A stretch of DNA of 64,000 bases, from NCBI GenBank assembly GCA_005889405.1, contig VBFY01000059.1, forward strand, positions 1 to 64,000, read 5' to 3'. The translations under genes and the position numbers were made by a program. Positions 47,303 through 55,388 of this stretch are shown here, piece by piece (the first letter of the stretch is position 1; every line of letters starts with the position of its first letter). Under the pieces are notes generated by a model, which made no database searches, was not told the origin of the DNA, and saw nothing but the letters and a program-made list of their open reading frames with translations. This DNA comes from Chloroflexota bacterium (lineage in GTDB: Bacteria; Chloroflexota; Limnocylindria; P2-11E).

Positions 47303-48583
47303 ATGAAGACAGCTCGCGCCACGCGCAAGATCACGCCTCACCCGCGAGTCGTCTCGCCCATGCCGCCGTTCAGCACCGTCGACGAGGCCGTCGCCGAGAT
47401 CGCCGCCGGCAGGATGGTCATCGTCGTCGACGACGAGGACCGCGAAAACGAGGGCGATCTCACGATGGCCGCCCAGGCGTGCACGCCGGAGACGGTCGCC
47501 TTCATCCGCAAGTACGCGAGCGGCGTCATCTGCGTGCCGATGACCAGCGAGAGGCTCGAGCAGCTCGAGCTGCCGCAGATGGTGCAGCGCAACGAGGCCA
47601 GGCTGGGCACGGCGTTCAGCGTGACGGTCGACGCGCGCGAAGGCATCACGACGGGCATCAGCGCGGTGGACCGCGCACGCACGATCCGCGTTCTGGCAGA
47701 CCCGAACGCGAAGCCGGCGGACCTCGTCAAGCCGGGCCACATGTTCCCGCTGCGCGCGCGCGATGGCGGCGTGCTCGTGCGCGCCGGCCAGACCGAGGCC
47801 GCGGTGGATCTCTGCCGGCTCGCGGGCCTCGAGCCCGTCGGCGTGATCTGCGAGATCACCAACCCCGATGGCTCGATGTCACGCCTTCCGGAGCTCAAGC
47901 GATTCGCGAAGCGCCACGGTCTCAAGATGATCACGGTCAAGGACCTGATCGCGTACCGGATGGCGCGCGAGCAGATGGTCGAGCGCGTCGCGACCGCGAA
48001 GCTACCGACGAAGTACGGCGACTTCCTGGTGCACGGCTACAAGGCACGCTTCGGCAACACCGAGGCCGAGCACGTCGCTCTGACAATGGGCGACGTCGCC
48101 GACGGCAAGCCGGTGCTCGTGCGCGTGCACTCCGAATGCCTCACCGGCGACCTCCTGGGCTCGCAGCGCTGCGACTGCGGCGCGCAGATGGACGCCGCGC
48201 TCGAGCGGATCGCGCAGGAGGGCCGGGGCGTGTTCCTCTACCTGCGGCAGGAGGGACGCGGCATCGGCCTCATGAACAAGCTGCGCGCCTACGCGTTACA
48301 GGACCAGGGCCTCGACACCGTCGAGGCGAACGAACGGCTCGGCTTCAAGGCCGATCACCGCGAGTACGGCATCGGCGTCCAGATACTCATGGACCTCGGC
48401 GTACGGCGCGCGCGCATCCTCACGAACAATCCGGAGAAGGCGGGCGTCTCGCTATACGGTTTCGAGATCGTCGAACGTATCCCGATCGAGATCCGTGCGA
48501 CCGCGACGAACCGCGCCTACCTCAACACCAAGCGCGACAAGATGGGCCATCTGCTGAGCGTGGTCGCGGACGAAACGAGCTAG
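47303..48583 (+). CDS. ribBA: Bifunctional DHBP synthase/GTP cyclohydrolase II
   Basis: [48 protein letters not shown]. Confidence 0.97.
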   Translation: MKTARATRKITPHPRVVSPMPPFSTVDEAVAEIAAGRMVIVVDDEDRENEGDLTMAAQACTPETVAFIRKYASGVICVPMTSERLEQLELPQMVQRNEARLGTAFSVTVDAREGITTGISAVDRARTIRVLADPNAKPADLVKPGHMFPLRARDGGVLVRAGQTEAAVDLCRLAGLEPVGVICEITNPDGSMSRLPELKRFAKRHGLKMITVKDLIAYRMAREQMVERVATAKLPTKYGDFLVHGYKARFGNTEAEHVALTMGDVADGKPVLVRVHSECLTGDLLGSQRCDCGAQMDAALERIAQEGRGVFLYLRQEGRGIGLMNKLRAYALQDQGLDTVEANERLGFKADHREYGIGVQILMDLGVRRARILTNNPEKAGVSLYGFEIVERIPIEIRATATNRAYLNTKRDKMGHLLSVVADETS

Positions 48584-48587
48584 CTAG

Positions 48588-50483
48588 CTAACGCGTCGCG
48601 TTCTGCCACCAGCTGGTCGCGCTCTTCAGCAGCTGACTGTCGGTCCCGCCCGAGAGATCGTGGTCAATGGTCGTGATCCAACGGCCGCCGCTGAAGATCA
48701 CCGTCACGCCAATGCCCTCGAGCCGACCCGGACCCTGGCTCCGTTGCACGTCGGTCACTTCCGACCATTTCTTGTCGATGCCGACGATCGGCAACGGAAC
48801 GATCTCGCGAAGGCCGGAATTGTCGATGACCAGCGTCGTCGCCACCGTCGGCGCGAAGGCGGCGAAGCCGAGGAACAGCGCGCCTGCGGCGACCGAGGTG
48901 CCGAGCAGCAGGCGCGCAAGCTCGCGTGACGCGATCCGCAGCGGCAGTGGCCCGCTCGTGTGCCAGCCCCGCACGCTACCGCGCGCCCACGCGAGCGCCG
49001 ACGATCCGAGGCCGAGACGCAGCACCAGGCGCGTGAGGAGTGCCGATAGCCCAACGGCCATGACAAAGCTGCGTAGGTCGAACCAGCTGTAGCGCGGCTG
49101 GACCACGAACGCACCCGACCCGGCGGGCGGCCTGATGTCCGACGCGAGGTTGACGATCTCCGGGAGGATGAAGAGCCCCGCGAAGAAGATGAACGCGAAC
49201 AGCGCTCCGGCCACCGCGGGCACGAACGGGTCATCGTGCTCTGAGAACTCCCCGCGCACGCGCTCCATCGCGTTCTCGTACTCGAGCCACGACGTCGAGT
49301 GGTAGTTGAACGTCTGCGCGCGCATGTCCTGCATGACCTTCGCGACGTAGGGCGCAAGTCCCGGCTCGGTCGCGCCGTCGATGGAGACGACGAGCGCGCG
49401 CGTCAGCTTCTCGACGTACGGCTGCATGGTCGCGCTTTCCTTGGTCTTCACGAGCTTCTCGCGGTCGGCCTCCGTCTTGATCACCAGACGACCGCGGTTG
49501 GCCTGAACGTCTTTGACCTCGCTCCACGTGTACGCCGTCCCGGTCCGAAGGCCCACGATCGCGATCCCGATCGGCGCGAGCTCGAGGCGCGCGCGGCCGA
49601 ATAAGCCGAAGCGGACGTCCTTTCGCATGACGGCGGGATGCTTTCCGATCGTCGCCATGAGCTCGAGGTACGCCGGGGGTTTCGCGGGGGCCAGGGGCGC
49701 GGTGAAGACGGGCGGAACGAACGGCTTGGGAGCTGGGGGCGGCGGCACCCACGCCGGTGCAGGCGCCGGCTCCGCCGTTTGCGCCGTGGGCCTTCCGCGC
49801 TTCGCGGCCTTCTGCGCTTCGCGCTCGGCTTCCTTCGTCTGGCGTTCGGCGATTTTCGCTTCGCGCTCGTCGATCTTCGCCTGCGCCGCGGCGAGCTTCG
49901 CGTTCCTCTTCGCGTCTTCTTCCGCGATCTTCGCGGCCTTGACCGCGTTCTCCTCAGCGAGCTTGGCGGCCTTCTTCCCCTCTTCGATCGCGCGTAGCGC
50001 GGCCTTCTTGTCCTGCTTCGTGATCGGCGCGGCCGCAGGCGCAGCGGGGGTGAACGAGGTCGGCGCGGGCGCAACGCTGAACGGACTGTTCGGCGAGGTG
50101 AAGGGACTGGGCACGGTGGCCGCCTGCGCGGCCGACACCCATTCCGGAGCGGTGGTCGGTGGCGCCGGAGCCGCGGGCGCCGACGCCCGCGGCGCGAACG
50201 CGAACGGGGAGTTGGGCGAGTTGAAGATCGACGGCACCGTCGGCGCGGGCGGCGCCGGCGGCGGAGCGGCGGGCGGCGGACTCGTGAACGGATCCGGGTA
50301 CTCCGGGATCGTGCTTGCTGCTGCCGAAAACGGATTCGGTTGTGGCAGGTACTGCGACTGCTGGACCGGTTGCCACTCCGGCGTGAACGCTGGCGCGGCG
50401 GGCGCGTCCGGAGTTTCCTCCGCCCTTTCCTGGCCAGGCGGGGGCGGAACGAGGCCGAGCGCGACGAGGCGAGGGTCGTCCAT
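48588..50483 (-). CDS. Large Pro-rich / Lys-Ala-Glu coiled-coil / membrane protein, uncharacterised
   Basis: MDDPRLVALGLVPPPPGQ..., NSPF repeats, KKAALRAIEEGKKAAKLAEENAVKAAKIAEEDAKRNAK coiled coil, PH-like and TM C-terminal half. Confidence 0.65.
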   Translation of the reverse strand: MDDPRLVALGLVPPPPGQERAEETPDAPAAPAFTPEWQPVQQSQYLPQPNPFSAAASTIPEYPDPFTSPPPAAPPPAPPAPTVPSIFNSPNSPFAFAPRASAPAAPAPPTTAPEWVSAAQAATVPSPFTSPNSPFSVAPAPTSFTPAAPAAAPITKQDKKAALRAIEEGKKAAKLAEENAVKAAKIAEEDAKRNAKLAAAQAKIDEREAKIAERQTKEAEREAQKAAKRGRPTAQTAEPAPAPAWVPPPPAPKPFVPPVFTAPLAPAKPPAYLELMATIGKHPAVMRKDVRFGLFGRARLELAPIGIAIVGLRTGTAYTWSEVKDVQANRGRLVIKTEADREKLVKTKESATMQPYVEKLTRALVVSIDGATEPGLAPYVAKVMQDMRAQTFNYHSTSWLEYENAMERVRGEFSEHDDPFVPAVAGALFAFIFFAGLFILPEIVNLASDIRPPAGSGAFVVQPRYSWFDLRSFVMAVGLSALLTRLVLRLGLGSSALAWARGSVRGWHTSGPLPLRIASRELARLLLGTSVAAGALFLGFAAFAPTVATTLVIDNSGLREIVPLPIVGIDKKWSEVTDVQRSQGPGRLEGIGVTVIFSGGRWITTIDHDLSGGTDSQLLKSATSWWQNATR

Positions 50484-50548
50484 TCCTTGTTGAACGTTAG
50501 GGCACGCGAGATGCGACGGCGAGCCCCCCGATAGATAGAGTGCGATGA

Positions 50549-51085
50549 GTGGCGACCGAAAAGACACGTGCCCCTAAGCGCGCCGGCGCTCAGCGCGGCG
50601 CCCGTGTCGCGATCGTTCGCGCGCGGTGGAACGAAGAGATCACCCTCGCTCTCGAGCGCGGCGCCATCGAGCGAGCGGCCGAGTCCGGTGCGAGCGTCGA
50701 TCTCTTCGATGTCGCGGGTTCGTTCGAGCTGCCTGCGGCCGTCGCGCTCCTCGCGGACACGGCCCGTTACGACGCGGTCGTTCCCATCGGCTGCCTCATC
50801 CGCGGTGAGACTCCGCACTTCGAGTACATCGCGCAGTCTGTGGCGAAAGGTCTCATGGATCTCACGCTCACCTACCCGACCGCGATCCCATTCGGCGTGC
50901 TCACCTGCGACACCATCGAGCAGGCACGCGAGCGCGCCGGAGGTGCGGAGGGCAACAAGGGTTCCGAGTCGATGGACGCGGCGCTCGAGATGGTGTCCCT
51001 CCGTCAGGCGCTGATGCGCGCGCCGTCGAGCGCACGGCGCTCGGCACGTAAAGCATCGAGCGCCTCGTCGCGCTCGACCCGGTAG
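50549..51085 (+). CDS. ribH: 6,7-dimethyl-8-ribityllumazine synthase with C-terminal extension
   Basis: FDVAGSFELPAAVALLADTARYDAVVPIGCLIRGETPHFEYIA. Confidence 0.93.
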   Translation: MATEKTRAPKRAGAQRGARVAIVRARWNEEITLALERGAIERAAESGASVDLFDVAGSFELPAAVALLADTARYDAVVPIGCLIRGETPHFEYIAQSVAKGLMDLTLTYPTAIPFGVLTCDTIEQARERAGGAEGNKGSESMDAALEMVSLRQALMRAPSSARRSARKASSASSRSTR

Positions 51086-51909
51086 AAGCGGAGCGACTCG
51101 CCCGGCACGCGCTGCGCGACCTTCCCGAGGTCGGCGGCGATGACGGTCGCGATCACGGGATACCCGCCGGTCGTCTGATGATCCGCCAGTAACACGATCG
51201 GCGCGCCGCCCCGCGGCACCTGCACCGCGCCCGCGATGATGCCGCAGCTCTGCAGCTCGCCGGCCCGTGGCGCGATGGGCACGCCACCAAGGCGTATGCC
51301 TTGCCGGTCGCTCGCGGCATCGATGACGAACGTCGCGTCGAAGAACTGCGCGACGACATCCGGCTCGAAGCGATGGTCATGCGGACCTGCCATCGCGCGC
51401 ACCTGACCCTCGTATGCCGCCGGCTCCGTGTGCCGCCCGGCATCCTCCGCTCCGGATCCCGAGTCGCCGAGCGGGAGCGTGTCGCCGGCGCGCAGCGCCG
51501 CGCCCAGACCTGCGGGGAGATACGTCGCGCGCGATCCGAGGAGCACGGGCGTCGCGATGCCACCGCTCACCGCGAGATAGGCGAACCGTGTTCGCTCCCC
51601 GGAATGCACCGTCACGATCTGGCCGGCGCGGACGAACACCGAACTCCAGCCGGGAAGCCGCGTGCGCGTCGCGAGCGAGACGTCGCGTCCGGCGACCGCG
51701 ACGACGCGCGAGTCGTCGCAGGTGAAACGGAACGGCGGGCCGATGATCTCGATGCCCGCTGCGTCGGCGTCGTTGCCAACGAGCGCGTTCGCGGCCGCGA
51801 GCGCGAACGGATCCGCGGCGCCGGCGGGCGGCACGCCTGAACGCAGATGGCCGAAGCGTCCACGGTCCTGCACCGTCGAACGCGCGCCCGACTCGCTGAT
51901 TCGGATCAC
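51004..51909 (-). CDS. pxpC: 5-oxoprolinase subunit C (biotin-dependent carboxyltransferase-like)
   Basis: GARSTVQDRGRFGHLRSGVPPAGAADPFAL; GTG start, GTGA overlap. Confidence 0.9.
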   Translation of the reverse strand: MIRISESGARSTVQDRGRFGHLRSGVPPAGAADPFALAAANALVGNDADAAGIEIIGPPFRFTCDDSRVVAVAGRDVSLATRTRLPGWSSVFVRAGQIVTVHSGERTRFAYLAVSGGIATPVLLGSRATYLPAGLGAALRAGDTLPLGDSGSGAEDAGRHTEPAAYEGQVRAMAGPHDHRFEPDVVAQFFDATFVIDAASDRQGIRLGGVPIAPRAGELQSCGIIAGAVQVPRGGAPIVLLADHQTTGGYPVIATVIAADLGKVAQRVPGESLRFYRVERDEALDALRAERRALDGARISA

Positions 51910-52547
51910 AGCGGGACGAATCGCACGCGGTCGCCGGCACGGATGCGCGCCGGCTCGGCGGCGGCCGGATCGAACATGGTGAGTTCGGTCCGTCCGATGA
52001 GACGCCAACCGCCCGGCGACACGAGTGGATAGACCGCCGTCTGGCCATCGGCCACCGCGACGGAGCCCGCGGGAACTCGCTCGCGCGGACGCTCGAGACG
52101 CGGCGCCACGATGCGTGGATCGAGGCGACCGCAGTACGCGAACCCCGGCAGAAATCCGAGGAAGTAGCACGTGTACTCGCGCCCCGCGTGAAGCGCGACG
52201 AGCTGCTCGACGCTCAGCTGCGAACGCTCGGCCGTCTCGGCGAGGTCGGGGCCGTCGTAGGCCGTCGGAACCTCGATCGCGCGCCGCGATCGGTCGCCCA
52301 CGATGGTCGCGATCTCGCCGCGTGGAAGCAGCTCACGTGCGAACTTCTCGGCCTCCGTCGGCGCGATGCGCAGCGGATCGAAACGAAGCAGCGCGGAGGT
52401 GTAGGCCGGCACCGCCGGACCGAACGCGAAGTCCGTCTCCCAGGTATCCGCGATCCCGCGTGCCCAGCCGACGACGTTCTCCTGGAATTCGTCCCCGAGC
52501 TCAACGAGCAGCGCGCCCTCGCCGAAAGGAACGACGCGCGGCCTCAC
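51906..52547 (-). CDS. pxpB: 5-oxoprolinase subunit B
   Basis: EYTCYFLGFLPGFAYCGRLDP, PAGSVAVADGQTAVYPLVSPGGW. Confidence 0.92.
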   Translation of the reverse strand: MRPRVVPFGEGALLVELGDEFQENVVGWARGIADTWETDFAFGPAVPAYTSALLRFDPLRIAPTEAEKFARELLPRGEIATIVGDRSRRAIEVPTAYDGPDLAETAERSQLSVEQLVALHAGREYTCYFLGFLPGFAYCGRLDPRIVAPRLERPRERVPAGSVAVADGQTAVYPLVSPGGWRLIGRTELTMFDPAAAEPARIRAGDRVRFVPL

Positions 52548-53311
52548 CGCCAGATGACCGCCGCCCGCACCTTCACACCGGCACGGTCGAGCGCAGCGCG
52601 CACGGCGGCGGCGATCGCGGGCGCGCCAGGGGTATCGCCGTGCAGGCACAGCGTGTCGACGGTGAGGTCGAGGAACGTCCCATCGTGTGCGCGCACTCCG
52701 CCCTCGCGTACGAACGAGAGCGCCTGCTTCGCGGCGATCTGTGGGTCGGCGTGCAGCGCGCCCGGCAGCCGGCGCGCACGAAGGGTGCCGTCCGATTCGT
52801 AGGCGCGGTCGACGAAGCCTTCGCGCACGACGCGCAGCCCGACAGCGAGCGCCGCCTCGACCATCGCCGACTTCGGCGGCGCGAACATGGCCGCCTCGCT
52901 GGGCGGCGGCAGCGCCTTCCTCACGCCCGTGACGATCGCCTTCGCGACGGCGTTGTCACGCTCGGCCTGGTTGTAGAGCGCGCCGTGCGCCTTTACATGC
53001 GCGATCTTGAGGTCGGGGTCGACGCGTTGCAGCGCGCGGATCTGACGCGCGACCTCCTCGCTCAGCTCGTCGCTGGTCATGGTCATGGGCAGGCGCCCGA
53101 AGTTCGCGCGCTCCGGATATCCCGGATGCGCCCCGATGGCCACGCCGTAACGGCGCGCGAGCGCGACCGTCTCGCGCATCGTCGAGTCGTCGCCCGCGTG
53201 CGCGCCGCAGGCGATGTTCGCCGAGCTGATGAGCGGCATGAGCTCAGCGTCTGTCCCCGCGCCCTCGCCGAGATCGCTGTTGAGATCGATCGACGCGAGC
53301 GAGCGCGTCAT
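52544..53311 (-). CDS. pxpA: 5-oxoprolinase subunit A (LamB/YcsF)
   Basis: IDLNSDLGEGAGTDAELMPLISSANIACGAHAGD. Confidence 0.94.
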   Translation of the reverse strand: MTRSLASIDLNSDLGEGAGTDAELMPLISSANIACGAHAGDDSTMRETVALARRYGVAIGAHPGYPERANFGRLPMTMTSDELSEEVARQIRALQRVDPDLKIAHVKAHGALYNQAERDNAVAKAIVTGVRKALPPPSEAAMFAPPKSAMVEAALAVGLRVVREGFVDRAYESDGTLRARRLPGALHADPQIAAKQALSFVREGGVRAHDGTFLDLTVDTLCLHGDTPGAPAIAAAVRAALDRAGVKVRAAVIWR

Positions 53312-54540
53312 GGACCCACGACGGAGCGGATGAAGATCGAACTCGGATCCTTGTAGAGGCTGACCTGCGTGCCTCCGTTGACGGATGCCAGCACGATCTC
53401 GAGGCCGCGAGAGCCACTCGCGCGCGTGAAGACGATTCCCGCGGGCAGCCATAGGACCTGTTGCGCGCCGTCGGTCGCCGCAACGGCCGCGAGCTGCTCG
53501 CCATCGGCGTCGTAGATGAGCACGGAGCCGAAGGAGTTCACGCTCGCGCGATCTACGACGGCGGCGGCGAATCGCGCGCCGTTCGGCTCCCATGCGGCGG
53601 AGGTCACCGCGACCGGGGGCGTCGACTGGATACCGAGGAGCATCTTCGATGAGCCGGTCGCGTCGTTCCACAGCGCAAGCGATCCCCCAGGTCGGCCGGC
53701 ACAACAACCACCGACGCCGACGAGCGCCCGTGGCTGGGCGCGCCGCCATGAGACGACGCTGGCGGCAGTCGTCTCATCGAAGGAGTGATTCACATTCGAC
53801 GCGAGATCGAGGACCTCGACCGCACCGCCTGCGCGGATGCGGTCCCAGACCAGACCGCGACCATCGGGTGTCAGGCCGCGCAGCTGCGCGCCGTTCTCAT
53901 CGGGACCACGCACGCGCGTCTTCTGCGTGCCGTCGCTGCGCACGCGGAAGATGCCGAGGTCGACGACGCCGCTCTGTCCGGCCGAGGTGTGGGCCGCGTA
54001 ATAAAGGAGCGAGCCATCCTCCGACCAGACAGGCGTTGACTGCGTGACGCCGGACTCCTCCTCGGTGAGCCAGCGCGTCGACCCCGACGCGAGGTCCCAG
54101 ATCGCGATCCGCGCGGTGTTCGCGCTGATCGCAAGGGCGACCGCGAGCACGCTGCCGTCGTCCCGAAGGGCGTAGCCCAGCTGGATGGGATTCGGCAGCG
54201 CGACGAGAGGAGTTGCCGTGCCGCCGTCGAGCGGCACCGCCAGCAGAGTCGCGCCGGGCGCGTCCGAATGCTCCACGAGCAGGACCGGCCCGGACGGGCG
54301 CCACGACCCCACGAGCGGGTGCAGCAGCGACGCGAGGTCCTGACGCGGCGAGGTCGTTACCACTGGTGCGGACGACGCTGGGATCTGCGACGCCGCCTGC
54401 GACGCTGAGGGTGTCGCGGCGATGGACACGGCGGTCGGCGCCCGCGTGGCGATCACGGTCGATCGGGGCCCGAACGCGATCGCAGCGACGACCACCACCA
54501 CGGCGAGGACCCCCGCGCTGACGAGCACGACACTTCGCAT
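53308..54540 (-). CDS. Membrane-anchored TolB/WD40-like beta-propeller protein
   Basis: N-terminal TM, repeated blade-like motifs; ATGA overlap with pxpA. Confidence 0.7.
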   Translation of the reverse strand: MRSVVLVSAGVLAVVVVVAAIAFGPRSTVIATRAPTAVSIAATPSASQAASQIPASSAPVVTTSPRQDLASLLHPLVGSWRPSGPVLLVEHSDAPGATLLAVPLDGGTATPLVALPNPIQLGYALRDDGSVLAVALAISANTARIAIWDLASGSTRWLTEEESGVTQSTPVWSEDGSLLYYAAHTSAGQSGVVDLGIFRVRSDGTQKTRVRGPDENGAQLRGLTPDGRGLVWDRIRAGGAVEVLDLASNVNHSFDETTAASVVSWRRAQPRALVGVGGCCAGRPGGSLALWNDATGSSKMLLGIQSTPPVAVTSAAWEPNGARFAAAVVDRASVNSFGSVLIYDADGEQLAAVAATDGAQQVLWLPAGIVFTRASGSRGLEIVLASVNGGTQVSLYKDPSSIFIRSVVGP

Positions 54541-54558
54541 CGCAGCGAGGTTAGCGCC

Positions 54559-55353
54559 CTACCGCAGCTCGCTCCTCGGCGTCGGACAGGACTTGCGATG
54601 AGCGCAGTCGTTGAAGCCGTCAGTGTCGCTGTCAGGAAGGGACGGCGTGGCGATGAGCGACAGGTCGAAGTCGACGAGCTGCATCTGTTCGGCGGCGACA
54701 AAGGCGGCGGGGAGCCCGTTGGCCGTTGCGTTGTCGAAGTGGACGATCGCGAGGTCGGGCATCGGTCCGACCGTGACAGCTCCGGTATCGGAGATGACGA
54801 CCGGTGTCTCGATCACCCACTCCGCGGTGCCGTAGGTCGATGTGTAGGGCAGCGTGATGCCGAAGGAGATGGAGGTACTGAGGTTCGCGATCGTGATCGT
54901 CCACACCTCCGGCGCCAACGCGCTCTCAGCGATGTCGACACGCATGTGATCGCCGGGTCGCACGACCAACCCGGTGCGAATCAACGGCGCGGGGACCGTC
55001 TCCCACCACGCGTAGTAGTCGGCGCTACCTGCGGCGTCGACGTCATGTCCGATACCAGCCTGGATGAGCGTCGAGTCGAAGAGCGTGCATGCGGTATCGA
55101 GACAGCCCCCGCCGATGCCGATCCAGCTCGAGGAGTATTCCGCTTCGCCCGCTTTGAGCTGTTTCGCCTTCGGCACGAGCCATTCACCTGAGATCGAGTG
55201 GAAGGTCGTGCCCTTCTCGATGCTGCCCTGCGTGTACCCGGCCCAGTTGAGGGACTGGTTCGCGGCGACAACGACAATGGGACGCTCCGTCCTCGACGGA
55301 GCCGACGAAGGGAGTAGAACGGCGAGGACCAAGAGCCATGCTGATCGGCGCAC
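54559..55353 (-). CDS. G1-family (eqolisin-like) glutamic endopeptidase
   Basis: Signal peptide; NWAGYTQGS...SGEWLVPK...SSWIGIGGGC...LIQAGIG...YYAWWETVPAP. Confidence 0.8.
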   Translation of the reverse strand: MRRSAWLLVLAVLLPSSAPSRTERPIVVVAANQSLNWAGYTQGSIEKGTTFHSISGEWLVPKAKQLKAGEAEYSSSWIGIGGGCLDTACTLFDSTLIQAGIGHDVDAAGSADYYAWWETVPAPLIRTGLVVRPGDHMRVDIAESALAPEVWTITIANLSTSISFGITLPYTSTYGTAEWVIETPVVISDTGAVTVGPMPDLAIVHFDNATANGLPAAFVAAEQMQLVDFDLSLIATPSLPDSDTDGFNDCAHRKSCPTPRSELR

Positions 55354-55388
55354 GGCCGCACGCCCGCAGTTGGCGTGCCAGGGACGCC

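Noticed and set aside
48575-48600. GCTAGCTAGCTA short tandem repeat at the ribBA/48588 convergent stops
   Set aside because: Only three tandem TAGC-type units supplying stop codons for both genes; too short to be a meaningful repeat.
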